Part shown: positions 19,213 through 27,575 of the stretch, in pieces
Numbering within the stretch: the stretch's first letter is position 1
Layout: each line of letters opens with the position of its first letter
From: Marinifilum caeruleilacunae
GTDB lineage: Bacteria; Bacteroidota; Bacteroidia; Bacteroidales; Marinifilaceae
DNA length: 64,000 nt
Reading direction: 5' to 3'
NCBI RefSeq assembly: GCF_013141825.1
Contig: NZ_RZNH01000036.1
Coordinates: 1-64,000, forward strand
Translations under genes and position numbers: made by a program
Notes under the pieces: model-generated
What the model was told of the DNA's origin: nothing
Databases searched by the model: none
The model's input: the letters and a program-made list of their open reading frames with translations, nothing else

Positions 19213-19671
19213 AGTTTATTAGTGTCAGATTATTGCTAGGTGTAAAACGATGTTAATTTAACATGAATCAATATTAAAGTCAAACTTTACAGCTTAAGTT
19301 TAATATTTTGAACTGATTATAAATAAGAATATTACATTTTATAAAATACATGTATATCAGTCTAAAACCTGAACTATAATAAGCATAAACAACACATCTA
19401 ATAAGCAATAGTAAAAGGATTTTTAATGCAGATTTTAGTCACAAATAACATGACATTTTACGCAGTTTAAAAAACTCTACTGTTAATAAAATGCTTTCTT
19501 GTAATTGGCATATTCAATGTGAATAGAAGCTTGCAAACAAAAGATTGTTGTTTGAGTATTATCCCAGAAAATCAAGAAAAAATATTTTGTTGTGTCGTTA
19601 TTGCAGGTCAAGAGTGAGTATTATTAACTAACTTAGATTCTGGAAACAGAACAGTTTTTAATCATTTAATT

Positions 19672-20772
19672 ATGAACCTGTCGCACCTTAAAAAATATTC
19701 GAAACTAAAAGCACAATTGTTAAAAGTATTTGGGATTACTATCGCCTGGACTTTTATTGCCATTTTTCAGTTTCTTACCATTTATGCTGCCATTACTTCA
19801 CTAAACCTGGATGTAACGAATATTGACCCGATGATTGCTTTTAAAGGGAGTGTACTTACAGGTGTTTTAGCTGGTTTATTGGGTGGCTCATTAACTGTTT
19901 TTATTTGGGAAAAATGGCTCAGAACAGAGCCTTATGGTTGGACTATTTTAAGCATTATTGTTTCGTATAGTGTTATCTATTATACTGTGCACCTATCGGT
20001 TGGGGTATATACTTATAGCAATCAGTTCAATTTACCGGCATTCTCTGCCAAAGTTTGGGAAAGCATATTCTCCGACTTTTTTAAATTAATGCAATTGCAA
20101 AATTATTTGTTCTGGCTTATGGTAGTTATTGGCACCTTAATCTACTTTCTGGTGAATGACAAATACGGACCAGGGGTTTTTCGCGCATTCCTGCTTGGTA
20201 AGTATTTTCACCCTAAAAGAGAAGAACGAATATTCATGTTCCTCGATTTAAGATCCTCAACTGAAATAGCAGAAAAACTAGGCGAAAAGACCTACTTTAA
20301 CTTTTTAAAAGATTTGTATCGCGACTCTACAAGCAGTATTTTATTGGCGAAAGGTGAGGTATATCAGTATGTAGGTGACGAAATTGTTATTAGTTGGCCA
20401 ACAGATAAAGGTGTTGAAAACGCAAATTGTATCAATTGTTTCTTCGACATCAGGCAGAACCTTCGGGCCAACAGCAAATATTACATGGAAACATATCATA
20501 TCATGCCAGAATTTAAGGCTGGTCTGCATTATGGAAATGTAATGGCAGGCGAAATAGGAGTTATCAAAAGAGATATTGTTTTTTCGGGCGATGTTTTAAA
20601 CACAACCTCGCGAATTCAAAACAAATGCAATGACCTGGGTGTAGATATTCTATTCTCGAAATTTTTGCTAAACAAGTTAAACCTTCCTGCCAATTTGTAC
20701 CAAACCCAAAATGTTGGTGAAATACAGCTAAAAGGAAAAGAGAGTAAACTTTCACTGTACACTACACTTTAG
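19672..20772 (+). CDS. Membrane-anchored class III adenylate/guanylate cyclase
   Basis: A 366-residue protein with four or five N-terminal membrane segments (about 18-170). A class III nucleotide cyclase catalytic domain follows (about 185-366). The two metal-binding aspartates are present in MFLDLRSSTEIAEKLG and YQYVGDEIVISWP. VFSGDVLNTTSRIQNKCNDLG corresponds to the C-terminal catalytic segment with Asn and Arg. The product (cAMP or cGMP) cannot be decided safely. The 459-bp gap upstream (19213-19671) is AT-rich, and I see no gene or confident promoter in it. Confidence 0.88.
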   Translation: MNLSHLKKYSKLKAQLLKVFGITIAWTFIAIFQFLTIYAAITSLNLDVTNIDPMIAFKGSVLTGVLAGLLGGSLTVFIWEKWLRTEPYGWTILSIIVSYSVIYYTVHLSVGVYTYSNQFNLPAFSAKVWESIFSDFFKLMQLQNYLFWLMVVIGTLIYFLVNDKYGPGVFRAFLLGKYFHPKREERIFMFLDLRSSTEIAEKLGEKTYFNFLKDLYRDSTSSILLAKGEVYQYVGDEIVISWPTDKGVENANCINCFFDIRQNLRANSKYYMETYHIMPEFKAGLHYGNVMAGEIGVIKRDIVFSGDVLNTTSRIQNKCNDLGVDILFSKFLLNKLNLPANLYQTQNVGEIQLKGKESKLSLYTTL

Positions 20773-21025
20773 GTTCTAATTGAAATCCCATTTCATATGA
20801 TTCTCAAGCCTTACATTTCGATTTAATATAATAAAAATCAATTATAAATAAGATTGTAAATAAATCGGTATCTGTGCAATAAAGGTGTTAGATAGCAATA
20901 TGACACCAATCTTCTCTTTACAAGCTTTTGAGCATCTTACAATTCTAACGAAGAATCAATAAATTTATCAAACACTCTGCTATTTCACCATAATAGAAAG
21001 TATCGAAATTAATTTATTTAAGCTT

Positions 21026-21325
21026 ATGAAGAAGAATATTTTTGCAGGTTTTTTGCTACTAAGCATGTTTGCATCTTTCGCTTCCTGCAATTCGAAAGAA
21101 CAAAAAGTTGAAGTGACTGAAAAACTAAGTTTCAAACAAATTGACAAAGAGTTTGGGATTGTAAAACCTTTATCGACAGAAGGACAAAAAAGAGTTGTAA
21201 AAAGATATGGTAGTATTGAAAACTATCGTGATGCTCTTATTAAACAAAGAAAAAAACTGAACAAGAATAAGGGTAGCAGTTATTGGAAAGTACTAAAGAA
21301 AAGACTTGAAAACTTATTGCAATAA
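21026..21325 (+). CDS. Small lipoprotein of unknown function
   Basis: A 99-residue lipoprotein, with lipobox FASC in MKKNIFAGFLLLSMFASFASC. The mature part is short and very basic (FKQIDKEFGIVKPLST, then RKKLNKNKGSSYWKVLKKRL) and predicted helical. No family recognised. It stands alone between the cyclase and the acyl-CoA ligase and has its own strong terminator, so it is probably a real monocistronic gene. Confidence 0.65.
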   Translation: MKKNIFAGFLLLSMFASFASCNSKEQKVEVTEKLSFKQIDKEFGIVKPLSTEGQKRVVKRYGSIENYRDALIKQRKKLNKNKGSSYWKVLKKRLENLLQ

Positions 21326-21330
21326 ATTTT

Positions 21331-21365
21331 AAAAAGCTGTTATATAATTATGTAACAGCTTTTTT
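21331..21365 (+). terminator. Intrinsic terminator of the small lipoprotein gene
   Basis: AAAAAGCTGTTA pairs with TAACAGCTTTTT around a short A/T loop, followed by T residues. It starts 6 bp after the stop. Confidence 0.9.
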
Positions 21366-21614
21366 GTGCTTTAGCCATGAATGAATCAAAAGAAAACATG
21401 ATCTGTTATTAAAAGCAGTTCATTTTCACACATAAATAATTAGTACGAAAGCTTTCTTCTCCTAAATAAATATTTTTTTCAAGATTATTTCATTTTGCGA
21501 AAACGATTGATTTATTGAAACTTAGACACAAACGGACTAAAAATGACCTTGCTTAGTTTATGATTTTTTAACAAGATTATTAACTTTAGCGATTGCATCA
21601 ATCAAAGTAAATCA

Positions 21615-23273
21615 ATGATTCAAAACAAGTTAGTCAACTGCTTACAAGAAGCTATTCAAAAAAACCGGGAATTTCCGGCTTTCACAAACTACCAAAAAGA
21701 CACCGTAACATATGCAGATGTAGCCCAACGTATTCATTGGATGCACATCCTTTTTAAAGAGTTGGGAATTAAGAAAGGAGATAAGGTTGCAGTAATTGGC
21801 CGAAACCTGAACAACTGGGCCATAACATACCTGGGTACCATTAGCTATGGAGCGATTATTGTTCCCATTCTTCCCGATTTTAATTCGAGCGATATTCACC
21901 ATATCGTTACTCATTCCGATTCGAAACTGCTATTTGCCACCGAAAATATCTTTAACAAGATTGACGATAGTAAAATGAAGCAACTGAAAGGAATTCTTTC
22001 TTTGGGAGAGTTTGAAATTCTTTGCTCCTCTTGCGATAAACTGGAGAAAGCGCACAAGCTTGCGACTGAAAAGGCTGAGAACAATCCGGTTGACATTGAC
22101 AACTTGAACTTTGCAGATCCAAAAGAAAATGACATTGCCGTTTTATCATATACATCAGGCACTTCTGGCTTTTCGAAAGGGGTAATGCTTACCTACAGAT
22201 GTTTGCATTCGAATGTACAAATCGGTTTCGATTATATCGATTTTAAACCTCAGGATAAGGTAGTTTCATTCCTGCCATTGGCTCATGTTTTTGGCTGTTT
22301 ATTCGAATTTCTAACCGAATTCTGTATTGGTTGTCACGTTACTTTCCTATCGAGGGTTCCAACTCCACAGATTATTACCAAGGCTTTCCAGGATGTAAAA
22401 CCAAGACTCATTTGCCTGGTTCCTTTAATTATGGAGAAAATCTATAAGAAAAGAATATTACCGGTTTTGGAAAGCCGTAGGGTAAAACTGATGCTTAAGA
22501 TTCCTCTGCTGGAGAAGAAAATTTACAAGAAAATCAGAACCTCATTAATTGAGACTTTTGGTGGCAATTTTATTGAAGTGATTATTGGTGGTGCTGCTTT
22601 GAACAAAGAAGTTGAAGATTTCCTGAAAAAGATAGATTTCCCATTTACTGTTGGTTACGGAATGACCGAATGTGGTCCGCTAATTAGCTACAGCCCTACA
22701 ACAAAATTTCGATCTCATTCCTGTGGTAAGGTGGTTGATCGTATGCAGGTAAGAATCGATTCGAAAGATCCGTATAATATTGTTGGAGAAATACAGGTAA
22801 AAGGTGATAATGTGATGAATGGTTATTACAAAAACCCTGAAGCTACTGCCGAAGCAATGACAGAGGATGGTTGGCTTAAAACGGGCGACCTGGGTGTAGT
22901 TGATGCCGATGATGTAATTTATATACGAGGAAGAAGTAAGAACATGCTTTTAGGGCCGTCGGGACAAAATATTTATCCGGAAGAAATTGAGGCTGCGTTA
23001 AATAATATGCCATTTGTACAGGAATCGATCGTAACCGATGATAAAGATCACAAACTAATTGCTTTGATCTATCCTGATTACGAAGCCTGTGATGCCGAAG
23101 GATTAAATAAGGATGAAATTCAGCAGGCACTGGATAAAGACAAGCAGATCATTAACAAATCGATGCCTGCTTATATGCAGATTTCGAGAATTATTCTCTT
23201 CCCCGAAGAATTTAAGAAAACGCCAAAACGAAATATTAAACGATACTTGTATACTAATTTGTATCACGAATAA
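21615..23273 (+). CDS. Long-chain acyl-CoA synthetase (AMP-forming)
   Basis: Activates a fatty acid with ATP and CoA in two steps. The adenylate-forming signature A3 is LSYTSGTSGFSKGVML. Further landmarks are VGYGMTECGPLISYSPT (A5), GYYKNPEATAEAMTEDGWLKTGDLG (A7, given here as separate GYYKNPEATAEAM and DGWLKTGDLG), and the hinge/lysine end TPKRNIKRYLY. Length is 552 residues, slightly short of FadD. It is a single gene ended by a terminator. Chain-length preference cannot be read from the sequence. Confidence 0.9.
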   Translation: MIQNKLVNCLQEAIQKNREFPAFTNYQKDTVTYADVAQRIHWMHILFKELGIKKGDKVAVIGRNLNNWAITYLGTISYGAIIVPILPDFNSSDIHHIVTHSDSKLLFATENIFNKIDDSKMKQLKGILSLGEFEILCSSCDKLEKAHKLATEKAENNPVDIDNLNFADPKENDIAVLSYTSGTSGFSKGVMLTYRCLHSNVQIGFDYIDFKPQDKVVSFLPLAHVFGCLFEFLTEFCIGCHVTFLSRVPTPQIITKAFQDVKPRLICLVPLIMEKIYKKRILPVLESRRVKLMLKIPLLEKKIYKKIRTSLIETFGGNFIEVIIGGAALNKEVEDFLKKIDFPFTVGYGMTECGPLISYSPTTKFRSHSCGKVVDRMQVRIDSKDPYNIVGEIQVKGDNVMNGYYKNPEATAEAMTEDGWLKTGDLGVVDADDVIYIRGRSKNMLLGPSGQNIYPEEIEAALNNMPFVQESIVTDDKDHKLIALIYPDYEACDAEGLNKDEIQQALDKDKQIINKSMPAYMQISRIILFPEEFKKTPKRNIKRYLYTNLYHE

Positions 23274-23281
23274 TAGTAAGG

Positions 23282-23303
23282 AAGCCGATCAACTGATCGG
23301 CTT
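23282..23303 (+). terminator. Intrinsic terminator of the acyl-CoA ligase gene
   Basis: AAGCCGATC pairs with GATCGGCTT around AACT, followed by a T-rich tract. It lies between convergent genes. Confidence 0.85.
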
Positions 23304-24164
23304 TTATTTTTTAAACAATCCCCTTTGTAGTTTGGTCCTGTGATTGAGTTTAAAAACCAAATCGACTACTGGCATCATGAAAAGTTGAGTTTGTGTATCA
23401 TTATTCAAATAGTAAGCTTTATAACCTCCCGATAGAGAGAAACGACTGTTTTTGTGCCAATGTATTTTACCCTGGCTTTCGAGTGCATATTCTCCATCGA
23501 AATTGATATTGTAATAATCGGCCGTTATGGAAAAGTTGAAATTGCGGTATGCATTTCCGGCCAATTCCAATCCTGCAAAATACACCTTCTGATCGTTGTA
23601 AAAAGAGGCCGATCGCTGATAAAGCCAATAGTAATCCAACTTGGGAAAATTATCGTCGCCAGACTTTAACGAAAAGTCGAAACCCACTCGTGCGCTAAGA
23701 ATTAAATCGGGGATGCGAATAAAGCAATCTTCCGGTTGTGGATTAAGTATTCGGCTCAATATCAGTTCATTTCTAAATGTGAATATATGGGGAACATCGG
23801 CCGACTCGGGAAGCTGATCCTGAAAACCTGAACTTCGCGCCCACTTTAAACCTAAAGTAGGATAATAAAAGGTATGCTGACTTGACAGAATGGTATTTTT
23901 CCCAAACCATTGATGCTTGAATCCAATATTGGGTGCCAAAGGAAATAGCAGGAGCTCCGAATTTAATTCTGTTTTGGGATAATTTCCATACCTGCTTTTG
24001 GCCAGCGCACTTAAATGAATCTCGCCCATCGGAACAACTTTAGCTCCTCTTTCGGTCCAGCTGCTATAATAATCCACCCTTTCTCCTCCAACCAATGGAA
24101 CTTGGCCAAAGCAGAATTTTCCAACACAAAAACTTAGGGCTAACAAACAAATTAATTTTCTCAT
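23304..24164 (-). CDS. Putative outer-membrane beta-barrel protein of unknown function
   Basis: A 286-residue protein with a signal peptide ending FCFGQ. The mature part alternates aromatic and polar residues (FRNELILSRIL, LILSARVGFDFSL, YFAGLELAGNAYRNFNFSI, HWHKNSRFSLSGGYKAYYL), which suits transmembrane beta strands. No named family is recognised. It is a monocistronic gene, convergent with the acyl-CoA ligase. Confidence 0.65.
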   Translation of the reverse strand: MRKLICLLALSFCVGKFCFGQVPLVGGERVDYYSSWTERGAKVVPMGEIHLSALAKSRYGNYPKTELNSELLLFPLAPNIGFKHQWFGKNTILSSQHTFYYPTLGLKWARSSGFQDQLPESADVPHIFTFRNELILSRILNPQPEDCFIRIPDLILSARVGFDFSLKSGDDNFPKLDYYWLYQRSASFYNDQKVYFAGLELAGNAYRNFNFSITADYYNINFDGEYALESQGKIHWHKNSRFSLSGGYKAYYLNNDTQTQLFMMPVVDLVFKLNHRTKLQRGLFKK

Positions 24165-24390
24165 TGTTTATGGCTTTACATACTAAGCGTAAAATTCTGC
24201 ATTTTATTATTGATACGCCATAAAAACTTGTCAAATGTTAAAACCGTTTTATTCATACCATTTACCGATAAAAATGAAAAGGTTACCTAATTAATGGTAA
24301 TAAGGCACATTTCAAATTCTATTTTTATAATGCATAAATAAATCTCGATTACTGAAACACTGTATGTTAACAAAATTTAACTTTAAAAAC

Positions 24391-24420
24391 TGGAAACTTT
24401 AGGAACATTTATAGTTTCCA
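24391..24420. promoter_or_regulatory. Candidate TetR operator
   Basis: A perfect 8-bp inverted repeat, TGGAAACT (24391-24398) and AGTTTCCA (24413-24420), separated by 14 bp. It lies immediately upstream of a -7 element TATATTTG (24435-24442) and the tetR ATG at 24447. The position suits autorepression of the efflux operon. Confidence 0.5.
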
Positions 24421-24434
24421 TAGTGTTATGTGAT

Positions 24435-24442
24435 TATATTTG
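24435..24442 (+). promoter_or_regulatory. -7 promoter element of the efflux operon
   Basis: TATATTTG matches TAnnTTTG exactly and ends 4 bp before the ATG at 24447, implying a very short or absent leader. No perfect -33 TTTG is seen at the usual distance. Confidence 0.5.
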
Positions 24443-24446
24443 CAAG

Positions 24447-25052
24447 ATGAAAAATCAGAAGGAAGATATTATTGAGGTGTGTTGGGAGTTGTTTTTTCAA
24501 TTCGGAATCAGGAGTGTAACCATGGACGATATTGCTGCCAAACTAGGCATTTCGAAAAAAACCATTTATCAACACTTTAGCAACAAAACCGATTTGGTAG
24601 AACAGGCCATTGAATGGCAAATCAACCATCCAAAGTTCTCATTCATGTCGGAGAATATGAGCCAACTGAATGCCATTGATCAGTACATCGAATTTTACCG
24701 CTTTGTGGTAAGCCAGATTTCTAATTCGTGCGAATCGATGCGTTACGATTTGAGAAAATATTATCCGAAACTGTGGCACAAGTTTCACCTTGAAAAGCTA
24801 ACCAGGTTTCAAAGCGAACTGTCTCAAAACCTTCAACAGGGAATTGACGAAGGATTGTTCCGTCCCGAAGTAAATATCGAGTTTATCAGTAAAACCATGG
24901 CTCGTTTTTATCTGAATATGGTCGAGGCCGATAATGTAATTCTCGAAAAAGAAGACATTGAAAATATAGAGTATCATAAAGAACTCGGTACCTACCATTT
25001 GCACGGCGTATGTACCGAAAAAGGAATCGAATATTTTAAAAATAATTTTTAA
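24447..25052 (+). CDS. TetR-family transcriptional regulator of the efflux operon
   Basis: A 201-residue regulator. The N-terminal helix-turn-helix is classic (SVTMDDIAAKLGISKKTIYQ, then HFSNKTDLVEQ). The remaining helices form the ligand-binding and dimer domain. The ATG at 24447 is preferred over an in-frame start at 24423 because it gives the normal TetR N-terminus and follows the -7 element. It is the first gene of an operon with TolC, adaptor and RND genes, so it most likely represses this operon and responds to a toxic compound. Confidence 0.88.
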   Translation: MKNQKEDIIEVCWELFFQFGIRSVTMDDIAAKLGISKKTIYQHFSNKTDLVEQAIEWQINHPKFSFMSENMSQLNAIDQYIEFYRFVVSQISNSCESMRYDLRKYYPKLWHKFHLEKLTRFQSELSQNLQQGIDEGLFRPEVNIEFISKTMARFYLNMVEADNVILEKEDIENIEYHKELGTYHLHGVCTEKGIEYFKNNF

Positions 25053-25065
25053 TAGATCAGAAATA

Positions 25066-26412
25066 ATGAAAAACATCCTACTATCATTTGTAGTGATTTT
25101 TCTTGTTTTCAGTTATCCCACACAAGCCCAAACTGAAGACAAAATTAACTTCACTTTAGCCGAAGCACAGCAATATGCTTTGGAAAATTCATATACGGTA
25201 AAGGGGACCGATTATGACTTACAGGTAGCCAGAAAAAGAGTTTGGGAAACCATTGCCGATGGACTTCCGCAAGTTGATTTCTCTGCCGATTACAACAACA
25301 ATTTGGATGTAGCAGTTTCTCTATTGCCATCGGAATTTTTTGGTGGTGAACCCGGAACCTATACTCCTATTAAATTTGGACAGCAATATGCAAGTTCGGC
25401 AACTTTAAGTGTTAGTCAGAAAATTTTTGATGGCTCGTACATTGTTGGAACCATGGCAGCAAGAGTTTTCGTTCAGCTTTCGAAAGATCAGAAAGAGAAA
25501 ACGGAAATTGAAATAAAAGATGCAGTTGCGCAGGCTTATTTTGCAGTTTTAGTTGCCAAAGACAACTATAATACGGTAAAGGATAACCTTGAAATCAACG
25601 AAAAACTTCTAAGAGAAACCAAAGCGTATTGGGAAAACGGTTTTCGCGAAGAGTTGGATGTAGATCAAATACAATTGAACCTGAACACCAGTAAAACTCA
25701 ACTTTCTGATGCAAAAAGAGCCATTACCACTTCACTTACCATTTTGAAGTATACCATGGGAATGGATATCGATCATGCAATAGAATTGAGTAACGGTTTG
25801 ACCAATCTTGTAGATCCAATTCGCTCAAGCAGTCCGGAAATTTCAAGTTACGATGCAGCAAGTCATATCGATTATCGCATTTTAGAAACTCGATTAAAAT
25901 CTCAGAATCTGCTGATTAAAAATGAGCAAGCTCAATATTTGCCAACCATTTCTGCCTTTTACAGATATGGCAAGAACACCAGTACCGATTTCAGAAACGT
26001 TTTCAAATCGGAAGTGCCGTGGTTTAAATCTTCGGTGATAGGATTGCAGCTGAACATGCCAATTTTCTCGGCAGGTAAGAAAAGATCCAGGGTGAAACAG
26101 CAAAGAATCGAATACATGAAAATTGAAAATGAAATGTCAATGACTCAGCAAAATCTGAAAAAGGAATTGAGTCTTTCATTTTCGAATTTGCTGAATGCAC
26201 AGGAAACCTACGAAAACAATCTTGAAGGAGTACAAATTGCCAAAAGAATTTACGACAGAACCATAATTAAATTTAACGAGGGGATTTCTACAAGTACCGA
26301 CTTATCGGATAATGAGAAGCAGTACCTTGATGCCCATTCAAGATATATCAACTCAACTCTAAGCTTGTTGAGTTCTAAAATTGCTTTCGATAAAGCACTT
26401 GGTAAACTATAA
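25066..26412 (+). CDS. TolC-family outer-membrane efflux protein
   Basis: A 448-residue outer-membrane channel subunit with a signal peptide (ending YPTQAQ). It has the duplicated OEP pattern: FTLAEAQQYALENSYTVKG at the start of the first repeat and LLIKNEQAQYLPTISAFYRYG in the second, with long coiled-coil helices between. It trimerises to connect the adaptor and RND pump to the outside. It lies 13 bp after tetR and is the first structural gene of the tripartite pump. Confidence 0.9.
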   Translation: MKNILLSFVVIFLVFSYPTQAQTEDKINFTLAEAQQYALENSYTVKGTDYDLQVARKRVWETIADGLPQVDFSADYNNNLDVAVSLLPSEFFGGEPGTYTPIKFGQQYASSATLSVSQKIFDGSYIVGTMAARVFVQLSKDQKEKTEIEIKDAVAQAYFAVLVAKDNYNTVKDNLEINEKLLRETKAYWENGFREELDVDQIQLNLNTSKTQLSDAKRAITTSLTILKYTMGMDIDHAIELSNGLTNLVDPIRSSSPEISSYDAASHIDYRILETRLKSQNLLIKNEQAQYLPTISAFYRYGKNTSTDFRNVFKSEVPWFKSSVIGLQLNMPIFSAGKKRSRVKQQRIEYMKIENEMSMTQQNLKKELSLSFSNLLNAQETYENNLEGVQIAKRIYDRTIIKFNEGISTSTDLSDNEKQYLDAHSRYINSTLSLLSSKIAFDKALGKL

Positions 26413-26443
26413 TTAAAAACATCCTACAAAAAATCATAAACAG

Positions 26444-27565
26444 ATGAAAAAAATATTAATTGCAGCATTAATTCCACTACTATTTTCATGCTCTGCCAAA
26501 GATGCAGAAAAGGGATTGAGCAAGGAAGATCAATTGAAGAAGTACAAGTCGGAACTTGCAATTTTGAAGAAAAAAATCTCTGGACTTGAGAAAGAAATCA
26601 AAGACGAAGGCAATAGCGAGGAGTCGATTAAAGTAGCAGTTACTGAAATTGCCAACTCAAAATTCGAACACTTTATCCAGGTAACTGGTAATGTAGAAGC
26701 TGATAAGAACATCACCATTACTCCCGAAGCAAACGGGAATATCATTTCTATTGATGTTGTAGAAGGCCAAAGAGTTAAAAAAGGTGAAGTATTGGGAAGG
26801 CTGAATACTGCGCAAATTCAGAGAAGTATCGACGAGGTAAAAACCAATCTTGAACTTTCTTCAATACTATTCGAGAGACAGGAGAGATTGTGGAAACAAA
26901 AAATTGGATCTGAAGTTGAATACCTTGAAGCAAAAGCAAACAAAGAGGCATTGGAATCCAAGCTTGAGGCATTGGAGGCACAGAAAGATCTTGCCATCAT
27001 TACAGCTCCTTTCAATGGAATCATCGATGAAATTCATCAGAAAAAGGGTGAGTTGGCCGGACCTTCAATTCCATTTGCTCAATTGGTGAATATCGACCAG
27101 GTATATGTTGAAGCTGATGTATCTGAATCGTACCTGAACTATATTAAAGCAGGTGAAGTTGCAGACCTGGAGTTTCCTGCAATTGACTTCGCTACCAAGG
27201 CTCCAATTTACCGTACTTCGAATATTATCGATCCAAGTAACAGAAGCTTTAAAGTTCGAATCAACCTGAACAATCCGGGTCATAAAATTAAGCCAAACCT
27301 AATTTCTGTTCTAAAAATCAAAGATTACGAAATCGACAATGCAATTGTGGTTCCATCAATAATTGTGAAGAAAGATTTTGAAGGCAGCTACCTTTACCTT
27401 GTAAAAAAAGAGGGTAAAAACCTGATTGCCAAGAAAACTTACATCAACATTTCGAAAACCTACAACAATTTGTCTTTGGTTGAGTCGGGCGTTCAACTGG
27501 GTGATCAGATCATTACAGAAGGATACTCGCAAGTTGTTAACGGAACACTAATTAGCATTAAGTAA
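26444..27565 (+). CDS. RND efflux periplasmic adaptor (membrane fusion) lipoprotein
   Basis: A 373-residue protein with a lipoprotein signal (LIPLLFSC). A coiled-coil segment follows the Cys (about 25-55). Next come the split biotinyl-lipoyl half-motif (NGNIISIDVVEGQRVKKGEV), an alpha hairpin (about 120-185), the second lipoyl half (ITAPFNGIIDEI), and beta-barrel and membrane-proximal domains. It bridges the TolC and RND proteins encoded on either side. Confidence 0.92.
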   Translation: MKKILIAALIPLLFSCSAKDAEKGLSKEDQLKKYKSELAILKKKISGLEKEIKDEGNSEESIKVAVTEIANSKFEHFIQVTGNVEADKNITITPEANGNIISIDVVEGQRVKKGEVLGRLNTAQIQRSIDEVKTNLELSSILFERQERLWKQKIGSEVEYLEAKANKEALESKLEALEAQKDLAIITAPFNGIIDEIHQKKGELAGPSIPFAQLVNIDQVYVEADVSESYLNYIKAGEVADLEFPAIDFATKAPIYRTSNIIDPSNRSFKVRINLNNPGHKIKPNLISVLKIKDYEIDNAIVVPSIIVKKDFEGSYLYLVKKEGKNLIAKKTYINISKTYNNLSLVESGVQLGDQIITEGYSQVVNGTLISIK

Positions 27566-27575
27566 TTCGCAAAAA

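Noticed and set aside
24281-24307. A third copy of the ECF-type motif (GGTTACC followed by GGTAATAAGG)
   Set aside because: The spacer is 8 rather than 14 bases and the second half differs, so it does not fit the motif shared by the sigma and peptide promoters.
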